From: Blattabacterium sp. (Blaberus giganteus)
GTDB lineage: Bacteria > Bacteroidota > Bacteroidia > Flavobacteriales > Blattabacteriaceae
Assembly: GCF_000262715.1 (NCBI RefSeq)
Contig: NC_017924.1
Coordinates: forward strand, 372,001 to 436,000
Length of the DNA stretch: 64,000 bases
Direction of reading: 5' to 3'
In this document: piece by piece, positions 1 to 9,365 of the stretch
Layout: each line of letters opens with the position of its first letter
Position numbering within the stretch: position 1 is the first letter of the stretch
Translations under genes and position numbers: made by a program
The notes under the pieces: generated by a model
What the model saw: only the letters and a program-made list of their open reading frames with translations
Told to the model about the DNA's origin: nothing
Database searches by the model: none

Positions 1-499
1 TACACTGGATCACTTTTATAAAAATTTTTAATATATAAAGGAATAAAAGAACTCATCCATCCATATATGTGTATTATATCAGGTTTCCAATTTAATTTTT
101 TTACAGTCTCTAAAACACCTTTTGTAAAAAATAAAGCTCTTTCATCATTATCTTGAAAAAAAATACCATTCTCATCTTCATCTATAGCCTTTCTTTTAAA
201 ATATTCTTCATTATCTATAAAATAGACTTGTAATCTAGCATCAGGAATGGATGCTACTTTTATTAATAAAGGTTGATCTATATCATTAATTACTAAATTC
301 ATGCCTGATAAACGAATCACTTCATGTAATTGATGCCTTCTTTCATTAATGACTCCAAAACGAGGCATAAATATACGTACATCGTTTCCTATTGATTGCA
401 TAAATTTAGCGGCTTTCAATACGGATAAAGATATTGTATTCTCTGAAGAAAATGGAAATAAATCTGAAGAAACATATAATATACGTTTACCTGTCATCT
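1..499 (-). CDS. Glycogen/starch synthase-like glycosyltransferase, 5' part only
   Basis: The gene starts at 499 (ATG on the minus strand) and runs off the left edge, so about 166 N-terminal residues are visible. The protein opens MTGKRILYVSSDLFPFS, with a conserved PRFG near residue 45 and IIHIYGWMSSFIPLY near residues 143-157. These resemble the starch-synthase catalytic domain (GT5) proteins of Flavobacteriia, where the last segment corresponds to the DvvHcHdW region; here the Asp/His of that region is IYGWM. Glycogen synthases use ADP-glucose to extend alpha-1,4-glucan. The catalytic C-terminal half is outside the window, so enzymatic activity cannot be judged. It is divergent from rnr. 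Confidence 0.7.
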
Positions 500-541
500 T
501 AGAGATATTTTATTTTTATTAGTAAAAAAAACGGATCATTG

Positions 542-549
542 CAAATATA
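542..549 (-). promoter_or_regulatory. Putative -7 element for the glycosyltransferase gene
   Basis: TATATTTG on the minus strand matches the Bacteroidetes -7 consensus TAnnTTTG exactly and lies 42 bases upstream of the start codon at 499. No clear TTTG -33 element is seen. The motif arises by chance in DNA this AT-rich, so the call rests on its position. Confidence 0.35.
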
Positions 550-665
550 ATAAATAATATACTAAGTTTAGTAATAAAATTTCTTTTATATATATATAAA
601 ATCTTTAGATTATAGATTTTTTAACTATTTAAAAACTAAAATTCTTTATATATATATGTTTTGTC

Positions 666-2606
666 ATGAAAAAAGAAAGAAAAATAAAAAAGTATAATAA
701 TTTATCCATAGGATGGATTAGGATTACTAACCATGGATATGCATTTGTTCATATAAACGGATTTCAAAAAGATGTTTTTATTCCAAAAAATAAAACTAAT
801 CGAGCTTTAGAAGGAGATTTAGTGGAAATTAAATTTTATATGAAAAAAGGAATTAAAATGGAAGGAGAAGTATTAAAGATTATAAAAAGAAAAACCAATA
901 AATTTATTGGAATATTAAAAATTCATAATAACTATGGTATAGTATATAATACTAATATTCATGTAAATATATTAGTTCCAATACAAAAATTGGAAAAATG
1001 TCATCACAATGATAAAGTATTAGTTCAAATTGAATCATGGCCTAAAAAATTTAAAAATCCTTTTGGAAAAATAGTAAAAGTATTTGGCTCTTATGGAGAA
1101 TACAAAACAGAAATTTCTTCTTTATTAGAAGAATATGAAATATCCTATAAATTCTCAAAAAAAATGGAAAATGAAGCCAAAGTTATTTTTTCAAAAAAAG
1201 TTATGGATATCAGATTAAGAAGAGATATGCGAAAGGTAAAAACTTTTACTATAGATCCTTTAAATGCAAAAGATTTTGATGATGCTCTTTCCATTAGAAA
1301 GTTAAGTTATGATACTTGGGAAATAGGAGTTCATATATCTGACGTATCTCATTATATAAAAGAAGGAAGTTTACTGGATCAAGAAGCATATTCACGTGCT
1401 ACATCTATTTATTTTGTAGGAGAAGTGATTCCTATGCTTCCTAAAATATTGTCTAATAATCTTTGCTCATTACAACCAAAAAAAGATAAATTAAGTTTTT
1501 CTTATATTTTTAATATAAATCGTAAAGGAAAAATATTGAAAAATTGGTTTGGAAAAACCATAATACGATCTGATAGAAAATTTACATATGATGAAGTTCA
1601 GTCTATTATAGATAAAAAAAAAGGAGATTATTACGAGGATATTTATACATTATTTTTGTTATCTAAAATATTGATTCAAAATCGATTAAAAAATGGAGCA
1701 CTTTTTTTAGAAAGGGTAGAAGTAAAATTTCATTTGGATAAAAAAAATAATCCAATATCTTTATACTTAGAAAAAAATAATGATGCGCATCGTTTAATTG
1801 AAGAATTTATGTTATTAACAAATCAAAAAATTTCAGAATTTGTTAGTTTAAATTTGGATGGAGGAACTTCCAAAAAACTCTATATTTATAGAATACACGA
1901 TAAACCCGATTTTCAAAAAATTTTTTTAATAAAAAAAATTATAGAACCTTTAGGTTATTTTTTAGATACAAAAAATTTAAAAACTTCTATTAATCATTTA
2001 TTAAAACAGATTAAAGGAAAACCTGAACAAAATATGATTGAAAATTTAATTCTTCGTTCAATGAGTAAAGCTAAATATTCCACAAGAAATATAGGACATT
2101 ATGGATTATCTTTCATTTATTATACACATTTCACTTCTCCTATAAGAAGATATTCAGATATAATTGCTCATCGTTTATTATATTATTATTTAACAAAAGA
2201 TAAAAACAAAAATGAAGAATATAAACTTAAAACAATAGAATTTTATGAAAAACAATCCCATCATTGTAGTTGTAAAGAACGTTTAGCTATAGATGTAGAA
2301 AGAGAGTTTTTAAAATATATGCAAGTTAAATATATAAGACAATTTGTAGGAGAGGAATTTTATGGAATTATTACAGGATTTACTAATTGGAGTGTTTATA
2401 TTGACTTACTATTGTTTCAAACCGAAGGAATGGTCAGATTAAATGATATTAAAGAAGATTCTTATGTTCTAAATTCGAATGATTATAGTATAATTGGAAA
2501 AAAAAAAAGAAAAATTTATCATTTGGGAGATAAAGTAAAAGTAAAACTCATGGATGCTAATATAGAAAAAAATCAAATTATTCTTGATTGGATTGATGAC
2601 GTATAG
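666..2606 (+). CDS. rnr: Ribonuclease R (RNB-family 3'-5' exoribonuclease)
   Basis: This 646-residue protein degrades structured RNA from the 3' end, contributing to rRNA quality control and mRNA turnover in the cytoplasm. Cold-shock-like OB domains fill about residues 15-130. The RNB catalytic domain carries the metal-binding TIDPLNAKDFDDA at 195-207, with all Asp residues present, and a C-terminal S1 domain starts near residue 565. It is shorter than E. coli RNase R (about 813) because the N-terminal helix-turn-helix and the basic tail are missing, as expected in a reduced Bacteroidetes genome. It converges on coaD, with 18 bases between the stop codons. RNase II is an alternative name, but the OB-RNB-S1 order and length fit RNase R. 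Confidence 0.93.
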   Translation: MKKERKIKKYNNLSIGWIRITNHGYAFVHINGFQKDVFIPKNKTNRALEGDLVEIKFYMKKGIKMEGEVLKIIKRKTNKFIGILKIHNNYGIVYNTNIHVNILVPIQKLEKCHHNDKVLVQIESWPKKFKNPFGKIVKVFGSYGEYKTEISSLLEEYEISYKFSKKMENEAKVIFSKKVMDIRLRRDMRKVKTFTIDPLNAKDFDDALSIRKLSYDTWEIGVHISDVSHYIKEGSLLDQEAYSRATSIYFVGEVIPMLPKILSNNLCSLQPKKDKLSFSYIFNINRKGKILKNWFGKTIIRSDRKFTYDEVQSIIDKKKGDYYEDIYTLFLLSKILIQNRLKNGALFLERVEVKFHLDKKNNPISLYLEKNNDAHRLIEEFMLLTNQKISEFVSLNLDGGTSKKLYIYRIHDKPDFQKIFLIKKIIEPLGYFLDTKNLKTSINHLLKQIKGKPEQNMIENLILRSMSKAKYSTRNIGHYGLSFIYYTHFTSPIRRYSDIIAHRLLYYYLTKDKNKNEEYKLKTIEFYEKQSHHCSCKERLAIDVEREFLKYMQVKYIRQFVGEEFYGIITGFTNWSVYIDLLLFQTEGMVRLNDIKEDSYVLNSNDYSIIGKKKRKIYHLGDKVKVKLMDANIEKNQIILDWIDDV

Positions 2607-2624
2607 ATGACGTACAAACGTATT

Positions 2625-3095
2625 TTATATTCTAACAGTAGAAGGAACAAATATGGTATAATCTCCTCCATTTTTTATTACATCTCTTACGAGATAAGAA
2701 TTTATATGAGATTTTTCATAAGAAGAAAAAAGATAAACTGTTTCAATAATATCTTTTTTACACAATTCTTGATTCGAAAAAAATATATTTTTTTCAAGCT
2801 CAAAATCCAATTGATTTCGAATTCCTCTTAACAAAAATTTAGCTTTTTTTCTGATGCAAAAAGAGAGAGTTAATTCATTAAATGAATCAATTTCTATTTT
2901 TTTTGATAAACTTAAAAAAGTTTTTTGTATCCAATTTTTCCTTTTTTCAATAGAAAACATATTTTTTTTTTCAAAATTTTTTCCAATAGCTATAATAATT
3001 TTATCAAATAAATTTAAAGCCCTAATAATAATATCATAATGCCCTAAAGTTAGAGGATCAAAAGATCCAGGAAATACTGCTATTTTTTTATTCAT
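2625..3095 (-). CDS. coaD: Pantetheine-phosphate adenylyltransferase
   Basis: CoaD transfers AMP from ATP to 4'-phosphopantetheine, the penultimate step of coenzyme A synthesis. The 156-residue length is normal. The nucleotidyltransferase signature is FPGSFDPLTLGHYDII at residues 8-23 (the T/HxGH motif, here TLGH). LLRGIRNQLDFELE at about 88-101 is the phosphopantetheine-binding segment, and the conserved C-terminal SxLVRDVIKNGGD is present. It is transcribed toward rnr and is divergent from ricT across a 77-base spacer. Confidence 0.93.
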   Translation of the reverse strand: MNKKIAVFPGSFDPLTLGHYDIIIRALNLFDKIIIAIGKNFEKKNMFSIEKRKNWIQKTFLSLSKKIEIDSFNELTLSFCIRKKAKFLLRGIRNQLDFELEKNIFFSNQELCKKDIIETVYLFSSYEKSHINSYLVRDVIKNGGDYTIFVPSTVRI

Positions 3096-3128
3096 TTTTT
3101 AGAAATATATTTATATATAAATTTTTTG

Positions 3129-3160
3129 TTGAAATAAACAAAAAAAGAAACATAATTTTT
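3129..3160 (+). promoter_or_regulatory. Putative promoter of ricT
   Basis: TTG at 3129-3131 and TAATTTTT at 3153-3160 are separated by 21 bases. This is close to the Flavobacterium pattern of TTG, 17-23 bases, then TAnnTTTG, with the final G replaced. It lies 12 bases before the ricT start. Weak evidence. Confidence 0.25.
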
Positions 3161-3172
3161 CTTAGTAAACTT

Positions 3173-4213
3173 ATGAACAAATCATGCTCTGATTGTTTAA
3201 ATAAATGTGAAAAAAAAGAAAATTTTTTTCAAAAAAAACAATGTAACAAATCTAATGTATTTGATTGGTTGTCCAATATAAAATCTCCCTTTGAATATCA
3301 AAAATATGATATTGTGGAAGTCCAATTTAAAAATAAAAGAAAAGAATTTTTTCTTAATAAAGAAAAAATTTTCCTTAATAAAGGAGATACAGTTACTGTA
3401 GAAACCAAATCTGGTATAGGGTACGACATAGGCCTCGTTTCTTTAACTGGAGAATTAGTAAAGTTTCAAATAAGAAATTATACAATTAATCCAAATACTT
3501 TTAAAAAAATATATAGAAAATCAACATGCAAAGAAATAAATAGTTGGAAGTATTTAAAAAGAAAAGAGTTTACAACTATTTTAAAAGCTAAAAAAATTGC
3601 AAAAAATCTGAATCTTTCTATGAAAATTTGTGATATAGAGTATCAAGGAGATGGAAAAAAGGCTATTTTTTATTATACAGCTGAAAATAGAATTGATTTT
3701 AGAAAATTAATAAAAGAATTTGCTTTATATTTTCATATACGTATAGAAATGCGTCAAATAGGATATAGACAAGAAGCGGCAAAAATTAGTGGAATTGGTT
3801 CTTGTGGTAGAGAACTTTGTTGTTCTACTTGGTTAAAAAATTTTAAAAGTGTAACAACTAATTCAGCAAGATATCAACAACTTTCCATAAATATGGAAAA
3901 ATTAACTGGACAATGTAGCAAATTAAAATGTTGTCTTAATTATGAATTAGATGCTTATTTAGATACCATAAAAGATTTTCCAGATTTTAACAGAAAAATT
4001 CATACAGAAAAGGGAATTGCTCAATGTATGAAAATTGATGTTTTCAAACGAGAAATGTGGTTTTCTTATGTTAAGAATTCCAATATCTGGTTCAGAATAA
4101 AAGTAAAAAAGATTAAAGAAATTTTTGAAAAAAATAAAATCGCACCTCCTTTAGAGGAATTATCAACTTCTATTCAAAAAAAAGAATTAATATTTAAAGA
4201 TTTATCTATATAA
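3173..4213 (+). CDS. ricT: PSP1-domain protein, RicT/YaaT family
   Basis: This 346-residue protein carries the PSP1 domain in its middle and C-terminal part. The family hallmarks are two Cys clusters, SGIGSCGRELCCSTW (Cys211, 216, 217) and TGQCSKLKCCLNYELD (Cys248, 253, 254). A further cysteine-rich N-terminus has Cys5, 8, 12 and 24. In Bacillus, RicT belongs to an Fe-S-binding RicA/F/T complex that modulates RNA processing; the role in Bacteroidetes is not established. It precedes the PBP1A gene by 35 bases and is probably cotranscribed with it. In free-living Flavobacteriia I recall a gldH lipoprotein gene between the two, which is absent here. Confidence 0.85.
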   Translation: MNKSCSDCLNKCEKKENFFQKKQCNKSNVFDWLSNIKSPFEYQKYDIVEVQFKNKRKEFFLNKEKIFLNKGDTVTVETKSGIGYDIGLVSLTGELVKFQIRNYTINPNTFKKIYRKSTCKEINSWKYLKRKEFTTILKAKKIAKNLNLSMKICDIEYQGDGKKAIFYYTAENRIDFRKLIKEFALYFHIRIEMRQIGYRQEAAKISGIGSCGRELCCSTWLKNFKSVTTNSARYQQLSINMEKLTGQCSKLKCCLNYELDAYLDTIKDFPDFNRKIHTEKGIAQCMKIDVFKREMWFSYVKNSNIWFRIKVKKIKEIFEKNKIAPPLEELSTSIQKKELIFKDLSI

Positions 4214-4248
4214 CTATTTTCATATTTTCACATTATATTATATGATGC

Positions 4249-4263
4249 ATGATTATTAATCAT
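4249..4263. repeat. 15-base palindrome at the PBP1A start codon
   Basis: ATGATTATTAATCAT has perfect 7-base arms around one central base and begins exactly at the PBP1A ATG. In RNA it could sequester the start, or it may be a chance palindrome; such structures are expected several times per window at this base composition. Confidence 0.3.
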
Positions 4264-6546
4264 TTTTTTTACGTGTACAAAATTCGTAAACTTATTTTTT
4301 ATTTTTGGTTTTTATTCCTCATAGGAATAAGTGCTATTTTTATCATTTTTTATGCAGCTTTTAAAGGTTATTTAGGTACTTTACCTAATACAAAGGATAT
4401 AGAAAATCCTACTATGAAAGTAGGATCAGAAGTATATGATTCCAACGGAATATTATTGGGAAGATTTTTTTCAGAAAATAGAACTTTAGTTAGTTATCAA
4501 CAACTACCAAAAGATCTTGTAAATGCACTTCTTGCGAAAGAAGATATTCGTTTTAAATATCATTCTGGAATTGATGCTAAATCTTTTCTTAGAGCAATTC
4601 TTTCTTTAGGAAAAAAAGGAGGAGGGAGTACAATCTCTCAACAGTTAGCAAAACTTCTTTTTACAGGACCATCTGCAAAAAATAAACTCCATAGAATTCA
4701 TCAAAAACTTTTGGAATGGGTAATGGCAATTGAATTAGAAAAACGTTATACAAAAGAAGAAATTATAACTATGTATTATAATAAATTTGATTTTTTGTAT
4801 AACGCAAAAGGAATAGAAACAGCAGCTCATACTTATTTTAATAAAAAGGTTTCTGAACTCAATTTGGGAGAATGTGCAACATTGGTCGGAATGTTAGAAA
4901 ATCCTTCTTTATATAATCCTAAAAATTATCCTGATAGAGCAAGAAAACAAAGAAATTTAGTTTTATTTCAAATGAAGAAATATAATTTTCTAAATATATA
5001 TAGATATAAAAAAGAACTGAAAAAACCTCTAAAAATTAATTTCAAAATACAAAAAAAAGATTTTGAGTTACTAACTTATTATGGTGAATTTTTAAAAAAA
5101 GAAATTCAGGAAGCTTTAGACGAACATGAAGAAAAAACTGGACAAAAATTTAATCTTTATTCTAGCGGATTAAAAATATATGCATCTATTGATGCTAGAA
5201 TGCAAGATTATGCAGAAAAATCTGTAAAAAGTCATCTCAGTCAATTACAAATTTTATTTAATCGTTTTCAAAAAAAAAATAGAAATGCTCCATTTTCAAA
5301 TATTTCTCCAGAAAAAACAAAACGAATTCTCATATCTGCAATGCATAGAACACCCCTTTACCAAGATTTAAGACAAAGAGGATTAACAGAAGAAAAAATT
5401 ATAAAAGAATTTAAAAAACCACAATTAATAAAATTATTTACTTGGAACGGATCTAAAAAAGTATTTATGTCTCCATGGAATTTTATACGTTATCAAAAAA
5501 GTATTATTCAAGCAGGAATGTTATCTATAGAATCTTCTACTGGATTTATTAAAGCATGGGTAGGTGGAATCGATTTCAATTATTTCCAATATGATCATGT
5601 AGCACAAACACAACGTCAAGTTGGTTCGATATTTAAACCTATTTTATATGCTGCAGCTATTAATGAATTACATTATAATCCTTGTACGAAAATTTCAAAT
5701 GAAAAATTTCATTTAGGAAAATGGAAACCTAGAAATTCTAATGGAAAATACGGAGGTTTTCTTACTTTGAAAGATGGATTAGCTTTTTCTGTCAATACAA
5801 TTTCAGCTCGTTTAATATCACAAATTACTCCAGGTCCAGTAATTAATTTAGCAAAAAAAATGGGAATTGAATCTGTAATTCCTGAACATCCATCTATTGC
5901 ACTTGGTTCTGCTGATTTAACTTTATATGAAATGACAGGAGCTTTTAATACATTTACTAATTATGGTATTTATATAAAACCTAGTATTTTAGTAAAAATA
6001 GAAGATGAAAATGGAAATTTAATTAAAGAGCATGTAGATCTTAGCAGAAGACAAGTTTTTAGTGAAGATGTAGGATATATTATGTTAAAATTAATGCAAG
6101 GGGTAGTTAAATATGGAACAGCAAAAAGATTACAATCATACAATCTCATAGGAGAGATAGCCGGAAAAACAGGAACAACTAATGAAAACTCAGATGGATG
6201 GTTTATAGGGATGATTCCAAATTTAACTACTGGAGTTTGGGTTGGTTGGGAGGATCGATTTACTCATTTTGATAGTATTAAATTGGGACAAGGAGCAAAT
6301 ATGGCTTTACCTATATGGGCTTATTATATGAAAAATTTGTATAAAGATATTAATTTGATTTATCACGATAAACTATTGTTTCATAAACCTAAAAATTATC
6401 AATCTTATTGGGATCATTGCAGCAATGAAATCCATAAAGAAGAAAACGAAATCAACGAAGAAAAAAAAGAAGAAAATTATTCAGAAAAAATTATAGATTT
6501 TGATGTAAACTTAAACTCAGAAAGCAGTCAATATTATGATAAATGA
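4249..6546 (+). CDS. mrcA: Bifunctional penicillin-binding protein 1A (transglycosylase/transpeptidase)
   Basis: This class A PBP polymerises and cross-links peptidoglycan at the inner-membrane outer face. One N-terminal membrane helix spans about residues 13-36. The GT51 domain keeps the catalytic Glu98 in KEDIRFKYHSG, the GGSTISQQLAK motif (about 124-134) and RYTKEEIITMYYN. The transpeptidase domain has all three motifs: SIFK with nucleophile Ser460 and Lys463, SVN at 514-516 and KTG at 640-642. The acidic C-terminal tail is low complexity. At 765 residues it is full length, so both activities look intact, implying a real peptidoglycan layer. The stop overlaps the downstream dehydrogenase start in an ATGA, indicating coupling. 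The start codon lies inside a 15-base palindrome. Confidence 0.93.
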   Translation: MIINHFFYVYKIRKLIFYFWFLFLIGISAIFIIFYAAFKGYLGTLPNTKDIENPTMKVGSEVYDSNGILLGRFFSENRTLVSYQQLPKDLVNALLAKEDIRFKYHSGIDAKSFLRAILSLGKKGGGSTISQQLAKLLFTGPSAKNKLHRIHQKLLEWVMAIELEKRYTKEEIITMYYNKFDFLYNAKGIETAAHTYFNKKVSELNLGECATLVGMLENPSLYNPKNYPDRARKQRNLVLFQMKKYNFLNIYRYKKELKKPLKINFKIQKKDFELLTYYGEFLKKEIQEALDEHEEKTGQKFNLYSSGLKIYASIDARMQDYAEKSVKSHLSQLQILFNRFQKKNRNAPFSNISPEKTKRILISAMHRTPLYQDLRQRGLTEEKIIKEFKKPQLIKLFTWNGSKKVFMSPWNFIRYQKSIIQAGMLSIESSTGFIKAWVGGIDFNYFQYDHVAQTQRQVGSIFKPILYAAAINELHYNPCTKISNEKFHLGKWKPRNSNGKYGGFLTLKDGLAFSVNTISARLISQITPGPVINLAKKMGIESVIPEHPSIALGSADLTLYEMTGAFNTFTNYGIYIKPSILVKIEDENGNLIKEHVDLSRRQVFSEDVGYIMLKLMQGVVKYGTAKRLQSYNLIGEIAGKTGTTNENSDGWFIGMIPNLTTGVWVGWEDRFTHFDSIKLGQGANMALPIWAYYMKNLYKDINLIYHDKLLFHKPKNYQSYWDHCSNEIHKEENEINEEKKEENYSEKIIDFDVNLNSESSQYYDK

Positions 6547-7508
6547 TAAAAAAAATATTAATATTAGATAAAAATCATTCTTTTATTATATACAAATTAA
6601 AAAAAGAAGGATTGATTTGTGATGAAAATTACAATGATTCAACAGATAAAATTGATATATCTGCATATGATGGCATCATTTTAAGAAATAGATTAGAAAT
6701 AGATAAAAAATTTATTAAAAAAGCTAAAAACTTAAAATTTATTGCTCGTATTGGATCTGGAACAGAAAATATAGATAAAGATTATGCTATAAAAAAAGGA
6801 ATAACTTTGATTTCTTCTCCAGAAGGAAATAAAGATGCAGTAGCAGAACATGCTACAGGAATGCTTTTGTGTATGATGAATTATATCGTTCGTTCACATC
6901 AACAAATTATAAAAGGAAAATGGATCAGAGAGATAAATAGAGGAGTAGAAATTATGGGAAAAACAATAGGTATTATTGGATATGGAAATACAGGAAAAGC
7001 TTTTGCAAAAAAACTTTCAGGTTTTGATGCTAAAATATTATGTTATGACATATTACCTAAAGTAGGAGATATTTATGCAAAACAGGTAAACATGAGTACA
7101 ATTTTTAAAAAATCAGATATAATAAGTTTACACGTTCCCTATACTATAAAAACAAAAGGAATGATTAACTATAATTTCATAAAAAAATTTTGCAAACCTT
7201 TTTATTTTATAAACACCTCTCGTGGAAAATGTGTAATAACAAATCATTTAGCCGAAGCATTAAAAAATGGAAAAATATATGGAGCGTGTTTAGATGTATT
7301 AGAATATGAGAATCTTTCCTTTAAGAACTTTTTTCATCATCATAAACTTACTAAAAGTTTTCTTTATCTTATTAATTCTGATCAAGTGATATTTACTTCA
7401 CATATTGCAGGATGGACTAAAGAATCAAAATATAAAATGGATAAAAAAATTGTGGAAAAAATTATTCTTTTAATAAAAAAGTTTAATCAAAAATATCATA
7501 TTCGTTAA
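6543..7508 (+). CDS. serA: D-3-phosphoglycerate dehydrogenase-like 2-hydroxyacid dehydrogenase
   Basis: This NAD-dependent dehydrogenase of 321 residues probably oxidises 3-phosphoglycerate, the first step of serine synthesis, and so supplies the serine used by CysE nearby. The dinucleotide-binding GYGNTG is at 146-151. The catalytic Arg sits in INTSRGK, the Glu follows in CLDVLEYE, and the His lies in TSHIAGWTKES. AEHATGM near residue 101-107 is also conserved. There is no C-terminal ACT domain, as in short Bacteroidetes SerA forms, so serine feedback is unlikely. Its ATG overlaps the PBP1A stop by four bases. Substrate is inferred; another 2-hydroxyacid is possible. It converges on cysJ with a 15-base gap. 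Confidence 0.75.
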   Translation: MIKKILILDKNHSFIIYKLKKEGLICDENYNDSTDKIDISAYDGIILRNRLEIDKKFIKKAKNLKFIARIGSGTENIDKDYAIKKGITLISSPEGNKDAVAEHATGMLLCMMNYIVRSHQQIIKGKWIREINRGVEIMGKTIGIIGYGNTGKAFAKKLSGFDAKILCYDILPKVGDIYAKQVNMSTIFKKSDIISLHVPYTIKTKGMINYNFIKKFCKPFYFINTSRGKCVITNHLAEALKNGKIYGACLDVLEYENLSFKNFFHHHKLTKSFLYLINSDQVIFTSHIAGWTKESKYKMDKKIVEKIILLIKKFNQKYHIR

Positions 7509-7523
7509 ATTGAATTATATCAC

Positions 7524-9197
7524 TCAATATACATCTTTTAAGTATCTCCCTTCTTTTTTCATTTTTTTAATAAAAAGTTTTGAATCGCATTTTCCTACTT
7601 TTTCTATAACGTGACAAATCATTTTTTCTACATCTAGACTCATAGGAATTTTATTTCCACAAATATAAACATGAGCTCCATTTTTTATCCAAGAAAAAAA
7701 TTCAATTCTATTTTCCCATATTTTGTTTTGCACATAAATTTTTTTTTCCTGATCTCTAGAAAAAGAGAAACTCACACGATGAAGAATTCCTTTCATTTTC
7801 CAATTTTTAATTTCTTTTTGATATAAAAAATCAGCATAAAAGTGTTGATCTCCAAAAAATAACCAATTCTTACCCGTAGCTTCTGTTGCTTCTCTTTCAT
7901 ACAAAAAAGATCGAAAAGGAGCAATTCCAGTGCCAGGTCCAATAAGAATTATATCTTTATCCAAATTGGGTAATTTGAATGATTGATTTTTATAAATAAA
8001 AAAAGACAATTCATCTCCTATTTTTAATTTAGATAAAAAATCAGAACAATGACCATATAAAGTCTCTCCATATAATTGAAAACGATGACGAGATACAGTA
8101 ATATGAATTTCATTTACATGAGCGGTAGGAGATGAAGAAATAGAATATAGTCTAGGTTTTATAGGGTCCATGATTTTTATCAATTCTTTTAAAGAACATT
8201 TATTTTTCATAGGAAATTTGATTAAAAGATCAGTAAGTTTCCATTTCTGATTTAAAGGAATATTTTTTTTTTCTGATAAAAAAGAATATTTTTTCAAAAA
8301 ATTATCAGATAAATAAAGAATATTTAAATTCTTTTGAAAAAGATCAAAAATTTTGTTTTTTTCTTCATATTTTTCATATTCCTTTTTTCTATTATTTTTG
8401 ATATATTCTATAATATTATTTACTTCATTATAAGGATTTTCAGGATAAATTCCTATTGAATCTCCAGGTAGATATTTAATTTTATTTTTTTTAACAAAAA
8501 TTTCAATATGATGAATCTCTTTATTAGATCCTTTTTCTTGATTATTTAAAATTATTTTGTTTAAAATTTTTCCATATATTTTTTTATTTCTATTTTCTGT
8601 GTTAATTTCACATTTTTTTTTTTTTATAAAATTTAAAATTTCAGAAAACCATCTTTCTGCTTGGATTTCATAATCAATATCACATTTCTGTAATGGAACA
8701 ATTCTTATTGCCCCTATATCATATAAACGTTTATCTACATCTTCTCCTGCTTTGCAAAAATAAGTATAAGATCTATCCCCCAACGCTAACACACTATATT
8801 TCATATTTTTTAGAAAAATATTTTTATTATGATGAATAAAATTAAAAAAAGATTTTGCAGAAAAAGGAGGCTCCCCTTCTCCATGCGTACTCATGATAAT
8901 GAAAAAATAATCTTCTTTTTCTAAATCTTTCAAACAATATTGATCTAAACTAATCAATTTTATTTTCAATTTTTCATTCTTGGCTTTTTGGTAAAAATCA
9001 AAAGCCAAATTTTTAGCATTTCCTGTTTCCGTACCATAAACTAACGTAATTTTTTCTTCCTCTTTTTTTTGAAATATTTTAGAATCTTTGTTATAAAATA
9101 ACAATCCATACATATAACCACACATCCATATAATTTCTTCCTTAGAGGACTCTTGTATCAACTTAAAAAATATTTTGTTATTTGACTCAGATAACAT
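7524..9197 (-). CDS. cysJ: Sulfite reductase (NADPH) flavoprotein alpha subunit
   Basis: CysJ passes electrons from NADPH through FAD and FMN to the CysI hemoprotein, which reduces sulfite to sulfide. The 557-residue protein has an N-terminal flavodoxin domain (VYGTETGNAKN near residue 53, STHGEGEPPFSAKSF, LALGDRSYTYFC). An FAD domain follows with RLYSISSSP and YGHCSDFL, then an NADPH domain with LIGPGTGIAPFRSFLYER and the terminal GRYLKDVY. All cofactor motifs look intact. It is the last gene of the cysE-cysK-cysJ block but is separated from cysK by 168 bases, so it may have its own promoter. cysI is not in this window. Confidence 0.93.
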   Translation of the reverse strand: MLSESNNKIFFKLIQESSKEEIIWMCGYMYGLLFYNKDSKIFQKKEEEKITLVYGTETGNAKNLAFDFYQKAKNEKLKIKLISLDQYCLKDLEKEDYFFIIMSTHGEGEPPFSAKSFFNFIHHNKNIFLKNMKYSVLALGDRSYTYFCKAGEDVDKRLYDIGAIRIVPLQKCDIDYEIQAERWFSEILNFIKKKKCEINTENRNKKIYGKILNKIILNNQEKGSNKEIHHIEIFVKKNKIKYLPGDSIGIYPENPYNEVNNIIEYIKNNRKKEYEKYEEKNKIFDLFQKNLNILYLSDNFLKKYSFLSEKKNIPLNQKWKLTDLLIKFPMKNKCSLKELIKIMDPIKPRLYSISSSPTAHVNEIHITVSRHRFQLYGETLYGHCSDFLSKLKIGDELSFFIYKNQSFKLPNLDKDIILIGPGTGIAPFRSFLYEREATEATGKNWLFFGDQHFYADFLYQKEIKNWKMKGILHRVSFSFSRDQEKKIYVQNKIWENRIEFFSWIKNGAHVYICGNKIPMSLDVEKMICHVIEKVGKCDSKLFIKKMKKEGRYLKDVY

Positions 9198-9244
9198 TTT
9201 TTTTTTTTTATAAAAATACTAAATACTATAACTTTTTTTATTTA

Positions 9245-9264
9245 ATTTTCTTAAATTTTCTTAA
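9245..9264. repeat. Two tandem copies of a 10-base repeat upstream of cysJ
   Basis: ATTTTCTTAA occurs twice head to tail in the 168-base cysK-cysJ spacer, 48-67 bases upstream of the cysJ start. A regulatory role is possible but unproven; the spacer otherwise shows no ORF, RNA gene or clear terminator. Confidence 0.4.
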
Positions 9265-9365
9265 AAAATAATGTAAAAATTATATCTTTTTCAATTATAC
9301 GAGTTATATGTTGTTAATACTCATTAAATAAACGATTTACAAAGACTATTCTACTATTCTTTTGA

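Noticed and set aside
560..573. TACTAAGTTTAGTA near-palindrome upstream of rnr
   Set aside because: Arms of six bases with a mismatched centre are common by chance in such AT-rich DNA.
2607..3039. Plus-strand frames after rnr (2607-2831, 2854-3039)
   Set aside because: Both lie antisense to coaD, whose motifs are clear.
7509..7523. Terminator between serA and cysJ
   Set aside because: The 15-base gap contains no stem-loop.
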